Of a stretch of DNA of 64,000 nucleotides, positions 22,137 to 33,939 are shown in pieces. The stretch covers positions 620,001 to 684,000 of the forward strand of contig JAJQJQ010000015.1 in assembly GCA_028622995.1 (NCBI GenBank), written 5' to 3'. Origin of the DNA: Panagrolaimus kolymaensis. Its lineage: Eukaryota > Nematoda > Chromadorea > Rhabditida > Panagrolaimidae. The notes beneath the pieces were generated by a model. It searched no databases. It was not told the DNA's origin and was given only the letters and a program-made list of their open reading frames with translations. How positions within the stretch are numbered: position 1 is the first letter of the stretch; every line of letters starts with the position of its first letter. The translations under genes and the position numbers were made by a program.

Positions 22137-25100
22137 ATGTCACTTACACGAGATACAGTTGAAGAAATTAGACAATACATTCGAGGTTTGTTTCATTACC
22201 GTAATTTTTTATTATTTAGTCTCCTTTATTTTTTTTTAGATAATTGTGCAACATTATTTGGTAAAAAATTTTGGGAATGTCGAACTATTGCATTAATTCA
22301 ATTTTCAACAAAATCTGATAAATTTGAATCAAGATTTTTTACCATATCAAAATATCGACTATTTATTTTACATGGTAAAACTCCAGTACATTTAAAAATT
22401 GATAAAAAATTTAATTTATTATCCCTTCGCTCCATTCAAGTTATTCCAGTAACTAAAGAAGTGAGACTTAATTAAATTTGTAAATTTCTTAAATCTATAA
22501 TTTTTTAAGTTGCATTTATCATGGGAAGATCGGTCAGGTCGAAGCATAGTTAAAGTTGCAATAAAATGCAATGAACTTGAACCAATTGAACTTGCAAAAT
22601 CACTCCTTGCAGGTAAACTTTAATTATAAATATTTTTATGATATTTTAAAATTTTAGCGCTCAAACATTATTTTCCTGATATTGGGCCAAGTTTACCAAA
22701 TTTTATTGCTATTGTTCCATCACAATTATTAACTGATTTTCAAAGTTTTCCCGTGAGCACTCCAAAATTATTATGTAATAATTTTCGACGATCTTATGTT
22801 GCTATATGCGATTATTATGATCAAAGATATAAGGATGAAGTTGTATGGGATATTGAACACATATATTTTACTCATGATTTACATGAAATTAGACTTGAAG
22901 ATTTTATTCATTTACCTGTCAAGTAAAAAACTATTTAAAAATAAATCTAAGATTAAAATGTTAAATTTTTAAGGGATCAAGTAACAATTTTGGCTTGCGC
23001 TCAATTCTCTGATTATTTTACTGGCATTTCTATTGATGGAACTAAACTTGTATCAGAACATATCGAAATCCTTTTTAATATCATTCGTCGCTCACATTCA
23101 TTAAAAATTTTACGATTAATTAATTGTTCGCTACCTAAGTAAGCTTTTTCGAAATTAAAATTCCGCTTTTAATGTGGCTGTTATAATTTCGCGGGTTTTT
23201 ACCTTAAATTTTTAACATTTTTTAGAGATTTTATTGCTCATTTTTCTGCAGCAGTATCAGCCAATATTCATATCCCTTTAGAATATATTGATTTCTCAGG
23301 AAATAATTTGGATGATCGAAAGGGATTTCAACAGCTATCAACTGTATTACCAAAATTAACCTTTTTAAAATCAATTTATTTTACAAATTGTGCTCTTTCT
23401 GAAAAATGCGTTTCATCGTTATCTTCTGGCTTAATAAGTGGTTTTACAATGGAAAATTCAGGCAAAAAATTGGAACCTCGACTTCTCGGACTTGGCGGAA
23501 ATTCACTTAAAGATGATGTCAGCGAACTCGTTAATTTTATTTCACTTTGCACAACTTTAAGAATTTTGGATTTATCTGGGACTTCAATATTGGTTGACCG
23601 CTTATGGAATAATTTAAAGCTGGGTGGCTTACAACTTGAGGTTCTAAAATTAAGCGGATGTACTACGGGTAAAAAGAGTAAAGAACACGCTTCTGTTGTT
23701 AAAGAATTATTTGGTTGTATGGTTAATTTAAAAGAAGTAGATTTTTCTAATACTCCTATGGGATCTGAATTATTACAAGCTTTTCTTGGAGGTATTTACT
23801 TTGTTTGTTTTAGCAAAATGAGATTTATTATTATTTTTTAAATTTAGGGCTTGCAAATAACGCACAAATAAAGGATTTGGTGGTAAATTTAAATAGCGTC
23901 TGTGATAAATCTTGCGCACCAATACTTGAAAAATTTGTTGGAGATTGTCCTATTGGAACCTTGTTATTACGCGATTCAACAATGGAAAATGAAATTTTGC
24001 CCGTTATTTCTGCATTACGTAAAACGAAATCATTAACGATGTTAGATATTGGTGGAAGCAATTTTTATACATTAAAATCAAATAAAAAATATTCCGGAAT
24101 TTATTCACATGTTTTGGATGAACTTGTTAAATTAATGAATGAAAGTGTAAGTCATGAAATCGTTTTAAAAGCTTTATAAAATTTGGATGTCGTTTTTTTA
24201 TAGAATCTCCAAGAACTAAATTTAAGTGATGCTCGAATCGGTGAATCCATGCACGTAATTCTTAATGCACTCGGAGTTTCAAAGCTTTCACTTCTTGATA
24301 TTTCAAATAATGAAATGGGAAATACTGGAGCTCGTTTGCTTTCTAAAGCCCTTCAATTAAATCATTGTCTTCAAAAACTTTATATAGATCGAAATCAAAT
24401 AACTGCAGAAGGTTTTATTGAAATTGCCAATGCTTTAAAGCTTAATAGAACCCTTCAATCAATGTCAACGCCCATGATTGATGTATCAGAAGCTTTTGGA
24501 AAACCTGATCGTTCTCGGGTTTTACCAGCCATTTCTGAAATTGAACGATATCTTGAACGAAATCGATCTGAAGGTTCAAGAAATGAAGAATTGAGACAAA
24601 AAGTAATTCATAAACTTAATAATCGTTCAGAAAAATATGAAATTAATTCATCTGATTACAAACGAATAATTTTCTTTGAAGTTATTAAAGTTATTTCTGA
24701 TTTTGGTGCAAATTCTTCAATTAAAATATCAACCGATGATGCCATAAATTCAATTGTAACAAAATTGCAAGCTTTTAGTACTTTAAACGATGACAAAACT
24801 TTATCAAAATTGAAAGAAGCCTTAGCGGAACATGGAGTAGAAATTTGTGAACAAATTGATGCTCAAAATCCTGGACAAGAGGAGCATCTCAAAAAAAGTG
24901 TAAAACAATTGGTTGAAAATCATTTAACTGAAATGTCATGGGCCACAATATTTATGAAAGCTGATAGACTTTTAACTTCAAATAATGCTTTGAGGCTTCG
25001 AGGATCTTTTTCAAATGGCGCCATTGATCATTCAGTTCATATTGGATATTCAAAACTTAATCATCGTCCTGCTTCAATAATTCATGGTTCGGATACTCCA

Positions 25101-25607
25101 TCAAGAGCTACATCCATTGATGAGCTAAATCCTGGCACACCCCTTATTCATCTTGCTAAATCACGTCCAAGACCTGCTCATCGTCTTCGGCATTTACAGG
25201 TACATCCAATCTAAAAATCAAACAAAAAATTTTTTTATTTATTTTTCTTTCGGGTTTTTTAGGATGAAAATGGTAATACTTCTACCCCATCTAGCCATGA
25301 TACAACTCTACCAACGGCTAATACAACTATGAATAATTCAACGACAAGCCATATGAGCCAGTCATCATCTAGTGGCGATTCTTCCTGTTCACCATCTCAT
25401 CGTCGGGCTCTTTTGCCTCCATCATCTTCACCTCAACTTTATGCTTCCGTTCCCGATGAAACTCCTCCACCATTACCTCGTCGTGGGCCCAATATGCCAC
25501 CCAAACTTCCACCAAAACCTGAAAGTCCTGCAAAATCACCAGTTCATAAACATTCATCTTCATTTAGTACTGCTTCTGATTCTGGAGAACTAACTGATCG
25601 TTTTTAA
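22137..25607 (+). CDS. crml-1: CARMIL (capping protein regulator, leucine-rich repeats)
   Basis: Nine exons (22137-22185, 22240-22460, 22510-22612, 22658-22922, 22974-23138, 23226-23791, 23848-24146, 24204-25199, 25263-25607), 1002 residues; vertebrate CARMILs are longer (about 1370) owing to an extended Pro-rich tail. CARMIL binds actin capping protein and lowers its affinity for barbed ends at the leading edge. N-terminal PH-like region (about residues 1-125: DNCATLFGKKFWECRTIAL, FFTISKYRLFILHGKTPVHL), a solenoid of leucine-rich repeats (for example LRILDLSGTSILVDRLWNNL, SLLDISNNEMGNTGARLLSK), a helical segment, a capping-protein-interaction motif near 25140-25200 (IHLAKSRPRPAHRLRH, compare LxHxTxxRPKxxRR), and a short tail with proline motifs (PPPLPRRGPNMPPKLPPKPE) that could bind SH3 domains. 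Confidence 0.88.
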
Positions 25608-26096
25608 AATTTCTGCTACTTCCTTAATTATTTCTTTGTATTTTGTAAATGTATGTATCAGAGAAAAAAATGTCCCTTTAACGGGTTTTTATTATTCTAA
25701 TTATTTTTATTTATAAACCTTTTTAAAATTTATTTTATAAAAAATCAGAAACAAGAATGCTATCATCGGTATAAGTGTAAAGATTAAAGAAAAGAATTAA
25801 GGGAATAAAGCGACTTGAACGAATGTGAGCTTAAATGCGAAATGCTTGCTTCAATTATTTTACCACAATTTTCTAAACTCTAAAACAATATGTTTGCGAA
25901 ATTCAATTCTCCCAAGCAAAACCTCTTCGTCATCCGGAAAAAGTGCATTTCATTTCTTAAAAGTTCATAAAGATGCGTGTTTAACAAATGAAAGAGTAAA
26001 ACCATTTTTTATTCAATGAAAACAAAAACAGAAAAATCCATTATAAAATGTCAAAAAATGAGACCACATGCAAAAAGTAACAAGAGAAATTTTTTT
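25608..26096. other. Convergent intergenic region
   Basis: About 490 bases between the CARMIL and SmF stop codons. AT-rich; a short ORF at 25825-26019 has no supporting features. Confidence 0.4.
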
Positions 26097-26453
26097 TTAA
26101 GCTTCGGTGTCTTCTGCAGCTCCGACATAGAGAACGTTGTTGCACCTAAAAAAATGAAAAATTGAATTAAAAAAACGAGGTAAAAAGAGTTTTTTTACCG
26201 AATAAGTACTTCACCAAGACATCCTTGATTTGTTCCTTCAATAAATTCTTCTGTATTTGCCAATTGAAGATTCATATATCCATCAACCGCCAACAAAATT
26301 CCTAAAAATTTCTAAAAATTAACAAATTTTGAAAAGAAAAGAATCAAACAAACCTCGATATTCCATTCCCCATTTGAGCTTACAAACAACAGGTTTACCA
26401 GTGAGTGAATTAAGAAAAGGTTTTGGATTGACCGGCTGAATGGAAGATGACAT
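26097..26453 (-). CDS. snr-5: Small nuclear ribonucleoprotein F (SmF)
   Basis: Three exons (26453-26354, 26301-26199, 26145-26097), 83 residues, the usual size for SmF. SmF is one of seven proteins in the Sm ring assembled on U1, U2, U4 and U5 snRNAs. Sm1 motif: [20 protein letters not shown] followed by GMEYRG and [16 protein letters not shown]; Sm2 motif: [15 protein letters not shown]. The acidic tail is short (AAEDTEA). It diverges from hsb-1 with about 440 bases between the start codons. Confidence 0.97.
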
Positions 26454-26892
26454 CGTTGAATTTGATAGAAAGTAGATATTAAAATTGAAAAACCGAAAAA
26501 TGATTTCAACAACAACCAAAAAATGCTTGCTTTCAAATAAAAATTTTGCGCAACAACTTTTCTTTGGCTAAGCGTTCCATAGCTTCTCGTGGAAAGCCAA
26601 TTTTGAAAATTAAAAGACAGCCATTCAATTTATTTGATGACCGTCGAACACATTTGTTGGGTTGGGGAACGCCTTTGTTCTTTGCTGCTGCAATTCTGTC
26701 TTTTGCTTTGCTCACTCGCTTAAATCTTTTTATATAGCTAGCATACATATTTTTAATATATTTAAAACCGTTGCAATTTCCCATAACTGCGAGAAGCAAT
26801 TTTTTCTTTTCATATTCTTTATTCGTGAACTTTCATAATTTATAAGCTTTTATTCGAAAAATTTATATTAACATTTTTTCAGCTAACCAAAG

Positions 26893-27190
26893 ATGTCATC
26901 CATCGAAAATGAAACTTCTAAGCCATCTAAAGATTATGTCGCTGATCATTCTGCTGAATTGCTAGCTTCTGTAAGTTATTTTCATTGATTTCCTTTATTT
27001 TTATTAGTTCAAATCTTTCCAGGTTGATGAAACTTTGAAAATTACTCAAAAGCGATTTGAACAAATGCAAGAAAAAATTCTTCAACGCTTGGACGATATG
27101 ACTAATCAATTACGCGATTTGGAACAACGCGTCTCATCCGTTTTAGAAGACTCGAAAAGAAACAAAATCGAAGAATTTACTAATCCTTAA
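26893..27190 (+). CDS. hsb-1: Heat shock factor-binding protein 1
   Basis: Two exons, 26893-26970 and 27023-27190, 81 residues. HSBP1 is a small trimeric coiled coil that binds and restrains heat shock factor. The coiled-coil core ITQKRFEQMQEKILQRLDDM followed by TNQLRDLEQRVSSVLED matches the family pattern (Q-F--M---I--RIDDM--RI-DLE--I). The N-terminal 26 residues are a polar, Ser/Glu-rich extension encoded by exon 1. A TTTTTTCAG acceptor 12 bases before the ATG fits trans-splicing. Its stop converges with NDUFS3, the two lying about 135 bases apart. Confidence 0.85.
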
Positions 27191-27325
27191 CGCTTTTTTC
27201 TTTCTGTATATTTTTGCCTTGTGTTTTATTGCTTCTGTGTTTTATTTTTTTCAAACTTTATTTGTACAATTTTTTGAATAGCAATTTTTTCTAAAGATTT
27301 TACACATTACATATTTTCCTAACAA

Positions 27326-28188
27326 TCATTTTTTGGCTTCTTCTGCTGGAGGCTGTTCAACTTTATCAATAACTTTGTATCCAGATGTCATAGTTGCATC
27401 ACGGAAAGCGGGAAAAGTTTCCCAAGGAGTATCAAGATCAAATTTACGGAATTCTTGTGCCAATTCAGTTGGTTCATAAACAACTCTTTGCAATTCGGGA
27501 TCAAATCGAACCTGTGAATTACAGTTTTCAATAAATTATTTATAAGTCTTTTTCTTACCTCATTGTAGCCAGTAAGAGGGAAATCTTTGCGGAAAGGATG
27601 ACCTTCAAAACCGTAATCAGTAAGAATACGGCGTAAATCAGGATGATTATTAAACCAAACTCCATACATATCATAAATTTCACGTTCATACCATTCAGCT
27701 CCAGCAAAGACTTTAGTGATTGATTCAAGTGGGGCAATTTCATCTGTGTAAGTTTTGACGCGTACTCGAGCATTAAAACGAGTTGATAATAAAGCATAAA
27801 CAACTTCAAAACGATTTTGACGAGTTGGAACATCAACACCGCAAGCAAAGATAAAGTTTGTAAATTGGGCTGAATGGTTTCCTTTTAAGAAAGTCATAAC
27901 GGGAATAAGACCAGAAGGATGAATAAGTAATTCTAATTCATCGCCGGCTGCAAATTGTACTTGATGAATAAATTTTGGTAAACATTCTGCAGCATAACGA
28001 CCAAAATTTGCGAGACGTTCACATTTGGCTTCATCGATTTGCCAGACTGTTGGCTTTTTTGGTGGTTTTTCAGCTTTATCGCTTGAAGCGTCAGTCGATT
28101 GGAATCGAATTGAAGCATTACCAACTGATGGAAGAGCTTGGTTTAATTTTAATGCGGCATTACTATTTCGTAAAAGAGAGCGAAGCAT
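27326..28188 (-). CDS. nuo-2: NADH dehydrogenase iron-sulfur protein 3 (complex I 30-kDa subunit)
   Basis: Two exons, 28188-27559 and 27511-27326, 271 residues. A core subunit of the mitochondrial complex I peripheral arm. The N-terminus ([15 protein letters not shown]) is a typical mitochondrial presequence. Family signature: [20 protein letters not shown], then [20 protein letters not shown] and [11 protein letters not shown], followed by the C-terminal segment with [31 protein letters not shown] acceptor ends two bases before the ATG, consistent with spliced-leader addition. It lies downstream, on the same strand, of the helical-repeat gene and eIF2-beta with gaps of about 320 and 350 bases. 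Confidence 0.97.
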
Positions 28189-28192
28189 GGCT
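28189..28192 (-). promoter_or_regulatory. Probable trans-splice acceptor of nuo-2
   Basis: The AG at 28192-28191 (context TTTTTTTCTAG on the minus strand) leaves a two-base leader before the ATG. No upstream in-frame exon is seen, so this is best read as a spliced-leader acceptor. Confidence 0.5.
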
Positions 28193-28508
28193 AGAAAAAA
28201 ATAATTTTAATAAATACAAAGAAAAATTTAAAGTAAAAATTTAACGGCAATTTTATCCGATATTTTAACGGTTATAAAAATATATAAAGCTTATCAGTTT
28301 ATTAAAAACCGGAGAAAAAAACGATATAAAAACTATTTCATAAATTGTGATAAAACAAAGTTGAGGCACTGGCCAATATTTGTTAACATGTTTCGCAAAG
28401 TAAATGATAAACGCCATAATGTATGTATTTCAACAAACAAAAAACTGGCCAGTGAAGAGAGATCTCATATGTATATGGCAAAATGATTTCTATTTGGCAG
28501 GATATTAA

Positions 28509-30118
28509 TTAAGGCGTATCACCATTTAACCATTGTCTTAATTTTTCTTCAGCTGCATCTATTTCAAATCTAATGAGGGGAACACGATTGGGAACATCGG
28601 TGGTAAAACTTAATGGAACACCTTCGGTTTTACTTTCAAGTTCTTTGCTCATTTCATATTCATCCATTTGAGTTCGAAGAGTTCCAAGTACTTCAGCTCG
28701 AGCAATACGAGCAGCGTTTTCATTAAATTTATTAAGGGCATGAGCTTGAATTAAAATGCAAACAGATGAATAAAACATATAAGCGAGATCAACATTTTCA
28801 AAAGACATATTTGCTATTTGCCCATAAAAGCAACCAATTTCTTCTCGAAATACCTTGTATTCAACAATAGTATGCCTTAAAGAATTACGATAGAAATCAA
28901 TTAAGGATGCAATGGTATGGGGAACAAATGATATTGAAAGCTCCTCAGTATAAATCATATTGCAAAGTTCACGAATTAATAAATATTGAGCAACGGGTTC
29001 CATGTTTTCAAGAAGAAGAGTAAAAACTTCTAACGTAGTAAAATTCTCATCAAGATGTCGAAAAGTCCCATTGGTTTTTAACAAAGATGAGAAAAGGCAC
29101 TAAAACATAAAATCGTGAAGGAACAAAAAATGTACAAATCAAACCTTGTAATCAGGCATGAGCTGTCGAGGAATACTTAAGGGATCAATCTGTCTAGCAA
29201 CATAGCTTACAGACATAAAAATATTTCGAAGGTATACTGGATCATCCCAATTATTTTCAAAATATTTAGCAGAAGGTTTAGCAATAATTTTGAGCAAATA
29301 AGCTGGATGATATACTCGAGGTAATAAACCCGTTCGTTCATCTTCGGCGCATTCATTTAAAATAAAAAATGGCAATTCATTCACAGAGCTTGGAAGCCAA
29401 AGACCTTCGTAAACGCATGGACGATAGGTGACGGCTTTTAAAATTTTATTAAGCTGTATTCTAACCATTTTCTTTTTGAATGGTCGCTTCATTAATACTT
29501 GACTCAAAAATCCTATCCGAATTTCTTCATCATCGCATCCTATTTTAATGTAAAGCTTTATTATAATTCGTAGGAAGATTGTCAATACTGTACACTAAAA
29601 ATCAGTCGATATAAAACAGGATTTTATATTTTTTCCATTGGGACTTACATCAGGATTAAATTCTCCACCACTTTCATTTGCAAATTGTACTAAATTTTTA
29701 TAAAGTTTAGGTAATAATAAAGTTTTGACATCTTCAACGCATCTAAAACTATTTCAAGGTATTTCAAAATCGTTTTAAAAAAGGTGTATTGTACTTACTT
29801 TTCATTTAATTTATCAATATCATTAAAAATGTTTCGAGCGAAATGAATATTAAGCGTTAGACTATTAATATTGTCTATTGTTGTAAGATAAGTTAATAAT
29901 CGTTCTTTGGGAGTAACATAAATATTCAAAATCTTCATGCAACGAATGAGATGTTTGTCTTTATTATCCATAAATGCGTATATCAAAGTTTCGAGTAAAT
30001 CAAAACCATGAGTTTTTAGGAATTCTGCAGATTTTTCACCTTGACATAATTTTTCGAGGGCATGATAATCCTGCTTTTCAATTAGATCGACTATAGAAGA
30101 ATACATCTGCTTCTCCAT
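28509..30118 (-). CDS. Helical-repeat protein, possibly glomulin/Ybp2-like
   Basis: Four exons (30118-29799, 29742-29649, 29594-29145, 29099-28509), 484 residues. The start MEKQMYSSIVDLIEKQ is taken because a TTATTTAG acceptor lies 23 bases upstream and splices away an earlier in-frame ATG at 30181. The protein is almost entirely helical by composition, without signal peptide or membrane segment. Stretches such as LETLIYAFMDNKDKHLIRCM, then LLPKLYKNLVQFANESGGEF and VFTLLLENMEPVAQYLLIRE resemble the armadillo-like repeats of glomulin (a regulator of cullin-RING ligases) and the wider YAP-binding/Alf4/glomulin family, but I cannot confirm this by eye. Treat the family name as a guess; the gene model itself is well supported. 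Possible operon with eIF2-beta and nuo-2. Confidence 0.55.
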
Positions 30119-30472
30119 TCTTTTGTGGCCGACAACCTCCGCTAAATAACAAATATTAATTTGAATTAAATGGCTTGGCAATCAGCCAAAAAAAAAATTG
30201 GGGATGAGCACTTCACATCAAGTTCTTCAAATTTGAGAAAAGTATATAAGGTTACTCTTTACAATCTTTTAGGGGTCATCGATTATAGCTTCAAAGCTTG
30301 AATAGTTATGGGCTTTTAAATTTGTAGATAGCAGTAATGATAATGTACGGTAAATAACCGCAACAAACAAGAGAAACAATAATTTTTAGAATTCTTTTAC
30401 AAAATCACAACAATAATTAGCAAATTAAAAGAACAGATTTATAATAATTGAAAAAACAATGATTCTTTTAAT
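30119..30472. other. Gap between eIF2-beta and the helical-repeat gene
   Basis: About 350 bases between same-strand genes; AT-rich, with the 3' splice acceptor of the downstream gene near 30142. No other feature seen. Confidence 0.4.
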
Positions 30473-31309
30473 TTATTTTCCAGCCGTAGCTTCAGCTGCA
30501 CGACGAGCAGCGGCACGCTTTCCAACCATAGCAGTGAATCCAGTTTTGATAGCTGTTACAGAACAACGTGAACCACAAGTTTTGCATTGAAGAAAATAAA
30601 GTCGAGTATCTTTGATAAGGTCAGTATCGGAGGATTTACACGTATGACATGTAACATATTCTTCTAAAAATTATAAGAATGTATTAATAGTTATAATATT
30701 AAAAACTTACTAATATATTTGCGAAGTACACTTTCAAAATGCTTTTGTTGAAAACGACCTTTAACAATTAAACACTGATTTCCATCAATAGAGCCCCTAA
30801 ATCATAACAGGATTAATATCATGGCATTGAAAATAAAAACATACGTTGTTCCTAATTCAGCTAATAAAAACTGTAAAACATGTTTAGGTTGACGTTTAAG
30901 AAGTTTGCAAATTTCGGAATAGTTCGTGAAAGCAGTCTTTTTACTTCCAGCTCGAGCAACTTGTGGCGGTTTCATAACAAACTTTTTCTTATCTCCACCA
31001 AGATCAGGATTCTTTTCACGCATAATACCAAAAACGAGACCCAATAATTGTTCATAAGTGTAATCAGGCCAATCTTTTTTTGCATCAATAAGATTCATAC
31101 GACCAAGCTCAAATGCAGCCGCTTCAGCTTGAGCTGCTGGGTCTTCTGGTACCGCATTAGCTGCTTCATTTTTTCCTTCATCATCAAGAATAACTGGATG
31201 TTTCTTTGTCGGCTTCTTCTTCTTTTTAGTCAAATCGAGAACCTGAAAAAAAAATTTATATATTCTTCATTTTTGAATAAACAAAACTTACAAGTTCATC
31301 TTCAGCCAT
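30473..31309 (-). CDS. iftb-1: Translation initiation factor eIF2 subunit beta
   Basis: Four exons (31309-31292, 31242-30845, 30796-30711, 30663-30473), 230 residues, somewhat shorter than vertebrate eIF2-beta because only one lysine block ([11 protein letters not shown]) is present at the N-terminus instead of three. eIF2-beta bridges eIF2-gamma to eIF5 and eIF2B. The central domain has [20 protein letters not shown] and [40 protein letters not shown] is the family core. The C-terminal zinc ribbon has two CxxC pairs, CHTC and CKTC ([14 protein letters not shown] and [15 protein letters not shown]). The first coding exon is only six codons. Confidence 0.96.
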
Positions 31310-31595
31310 TTTGTCTTTAGTTAAGAACGTAAGATTTCAATGAAAAATCTGAAAATTTAGTTTTTAAATTATTCAACTTTTATTAATTATTATAATGATG
31401 TAATATTTGAAAATAATCGAGTTACGAAAATAAAAAAGAACAGTTGTATGTATGTGTATCACGCAAAAGCAAAAGCATTTGAAAAAGTTTTCTTTATGGA
31501 AGAAGATACATAGACAGGTTTTCGCGATAAGAAAATATATATTCGAGACATTAGGAAATTTTTCAAGTAAGATAACCACCACCAGTTTCTCGTAA

Positions 31596-31662
31596 TTGGG
31601 GCCAGCGTGAGCGAGGAGCACGATCGCGAAGCGATCGTGCGACAAGCGAAACGCTGGCCCAA
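31596..31662. repeat. Nested palindrome with GAA triloop hairpin
   Basis: An inner perfect 10-bp stem, GCACGATCGC and GCGATCGTGC, encloses the three-base loop GAA (31628-31630). It is framed by an outer stem TTGGGGCCAGCGT (31596-31608) and ACGCTGGCCCAA (31651-31662) with one unpaired G. The block is far more GC-rich than its surroundings. The sequence GTTGAGTCGG just after it also occurs in the arms of the element at 33.2-33.9 kb. Confidence 0.8.
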
Positions 31663-32790
31663 GTTGAGTCGGGGAAGGGAGCGCGCGATCTCTTTTTTTT
31701 TATCGGTTGATATATTCATAGGTTTAATCATAACTTCTGGGGATGAAATTTTGCAGGCTTGTTAGTGGCCACCTATAGATTATATCTGTAAAGGAATCCA
31801 GCAAAAAAACCGTAAAAACCGAGAGTAATTAAATAATTAATGTCCAAAAAAATAATGTCTGTCATTCTGTATGTCACAAATCCTAACACGAAAAGGTTAC
31901 AAACGAAAGCTTTACTTCCTCTGAGTGTTTTTTTTTTTTGATAGCTCTTTGTAATTTTTATGATTTTTTCCATTGAAATTGGTTTTGATAAATTAAATAA
32001 TTGATTGAGTAATCCTAACTAATGCAAAAAATACTTTAAAATTTGTTTTCCATTTACACCGAGGAATGCAAATGCATATATAACACAAATATTTACTATT
32101 TTTTCTCCCAGTCAAGCTCGCGATTCCCAAATATTTTTTACTAATAATTTTCCATTATTTTAAACGTTATATTTTTTAAAGTTTTATTTCTAAATCTTAA
32201 TAAGTAAACCATTAAATTTTATTTTTGTAAAACAAAGTTATAATAAAGCTTGTACAAACATTTTAAATAATTAAAAAATGCAAAAGCTTATGACCTTTTT
32301 GATAAAGAAACATCCGACAATCAGTGATATATGTTAAAGTACTTCGGCGATGTTCGATTCGATTATCGTCGAGTACTTTCCACCCATTTTGATTTCTTGC
32401 TTCGTATTTTTATCTCAAAACTTAACTAATTGATAATGGATGTTAAGAAAATAAATTTGTCCTATCGGAATAATATTTTTCAACTCCTCCAATGGGGCAT
32501 TTAGTGCCGTCAGGTACTTATTATAACGATGTTTTATGCATAAAGCACTTTTTTCCAAAGTTTTTTCCTTCAGGTCTTTTTCCCGTTTTTTTACTAAGCA
32601 AAACTTAAACGAATAAAGATGCAATTACCTTTCTTTTTTTAATGCTAAATCATAAAAAGTTAGTGTATGTGTGAGCTAAATATTGTTATCTTCCCAATTG
32701 AGTAATCGGTCATTGAGAGAAGCTAGATGTTAGAAATTTACTAATAAATATATATTCATCGCGCCATTTTTTTTATGGTATCGAGATTGG

Positions 32791-33150
32791 GGCACTTATG
32801 CTGTTCCCCCCCCCCCCCCCCCCCCATTTTTGCGATTTTTTGATTTTTCACTTTTTTGTCATTGTAAAAAGTGCCTTTGTTTTATAGTTTCTTATTTTCT
32901 AAAAGAAAATTTACTTCGGGGGATAATTAGGTAAGGTATTCCCGATAATTTACCAATATTGTATTAATTATCCACCCGATATTAATTTCGACTTATAACT
33001 AATATTCTAAGAATAAATATACTTTGAAAAATAAAAAAAAGCTACCAAAAGCGCTTTTTGTTTTTGCAACATGCATAACGTAAAAAGTCAAAGAAACAAT
33101 GAAAAATCAAAAAATCGCAAAAATGGGGGGGGAAAACAGCATAAGTGCCG
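32791..33150. mobile_element. MITE-like element with poly-C/poly-G terminal inverted repeats
   Basis: Left end 32791-32850 and right end 33100-33150 are inverted copies: GGCACTTATGCTGTT, then a C tract, then ATTTTTGCGATTTTTTGATT and TTTCA. The C tract is 20 bases on the left (32806-32825) and 8 G on the right, with two extra bases beside it. A possible 5-bp target duplication GAGAT flanks it (with a few ragged bases on the left). The interior has no ORF, so it would be non-autonomous. Confidence 0.7.
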
Positions 33151-33202
33151 AGATGGTCACATCATTGGTAACAATCTCTTCGAGCTCAATAAAAGAATAG
33201 AA

Positions 33203-33933
33203 ATCATTACTATTACAAGGCTAAAAGCCAAAAAAGGTTGAAGTTGAGTCTTGAGTCAATAAAAGCAGGGCAATCAATACAAGTCCAAGTCAATAAAAGC
33301 AGGGCAATCTCAAAGATTCTAACCGACTCAACTTCGTGGCCCAAAAAAAATTTTTACTCTCTAACTTTTTATATATTTCTTTGATAAATATTTACTATAC
33401 CTATTAATTTAAATAAATCATCAAAATTAGTTAATTCAAACAAAGCTAATTGTTTCTTACCAGTTCATCTTTTATGTGTTCTTCCATTATATTTTAAATT
33501 AATATTTTTCAAAGATAATAAAACTCTAGATAAATCAATGCCTTTAAGAAATTTTATTAAAGCTTGCTAGTTACCTATTTTTAAATATTTTTCAAATAAT
33601 GTACCTTCGTAAACATATTAACACATCTAAAACTTAATCTTGCTTATGTTTTCAAGCTTTATTTAAAATCCGAATATCGCTTTATTTCACCGTTAACTTA
33701 GCACGAAGTTTATAAATGACAAATCTCCTCATTGAAATGGAAGCGAATAAAATTTATTCAAACTTACAACATTTTTTTTTTTCAATTTTTTTCGGGCCAC
33801 GAAGTTGAGTCGGTTAGAATCTTTGAGATTGCCCTGCTTTTATTGACTTGGACTTGTATTGATTGCCCTGCTTTTATTGACTCAAGACTCAACTTCAACC
33901 TTTTTTGGCTTTTAGCCTTGTAATAGTAATGAT
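33203..33933. mobile_element. Foldback element with about 155-bp inverted arms
   Basis: Arms at about 33203-33358 and 33778-33933 are essentially identical in inverted orientation, from ATCATTACTATTACAAGG at the outer end to CTTCGTGGCCC at the inner end. Each arm holds two direct copies of a 20-odd-base unit, AGTCAATAAAAGCAGGGCAA followed by TC. The roughly 420-bp interior is AT-rich with no transposase ORF. The same unit in variant form occurs in the arms of the 38.9-41.4 kb element, so the two belong to one family of non-autonomous elements. Immediately right of it sits the hAT-like insertion. Confidence 0.8.
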
Positions 33934-33939
33934 GGAAAC

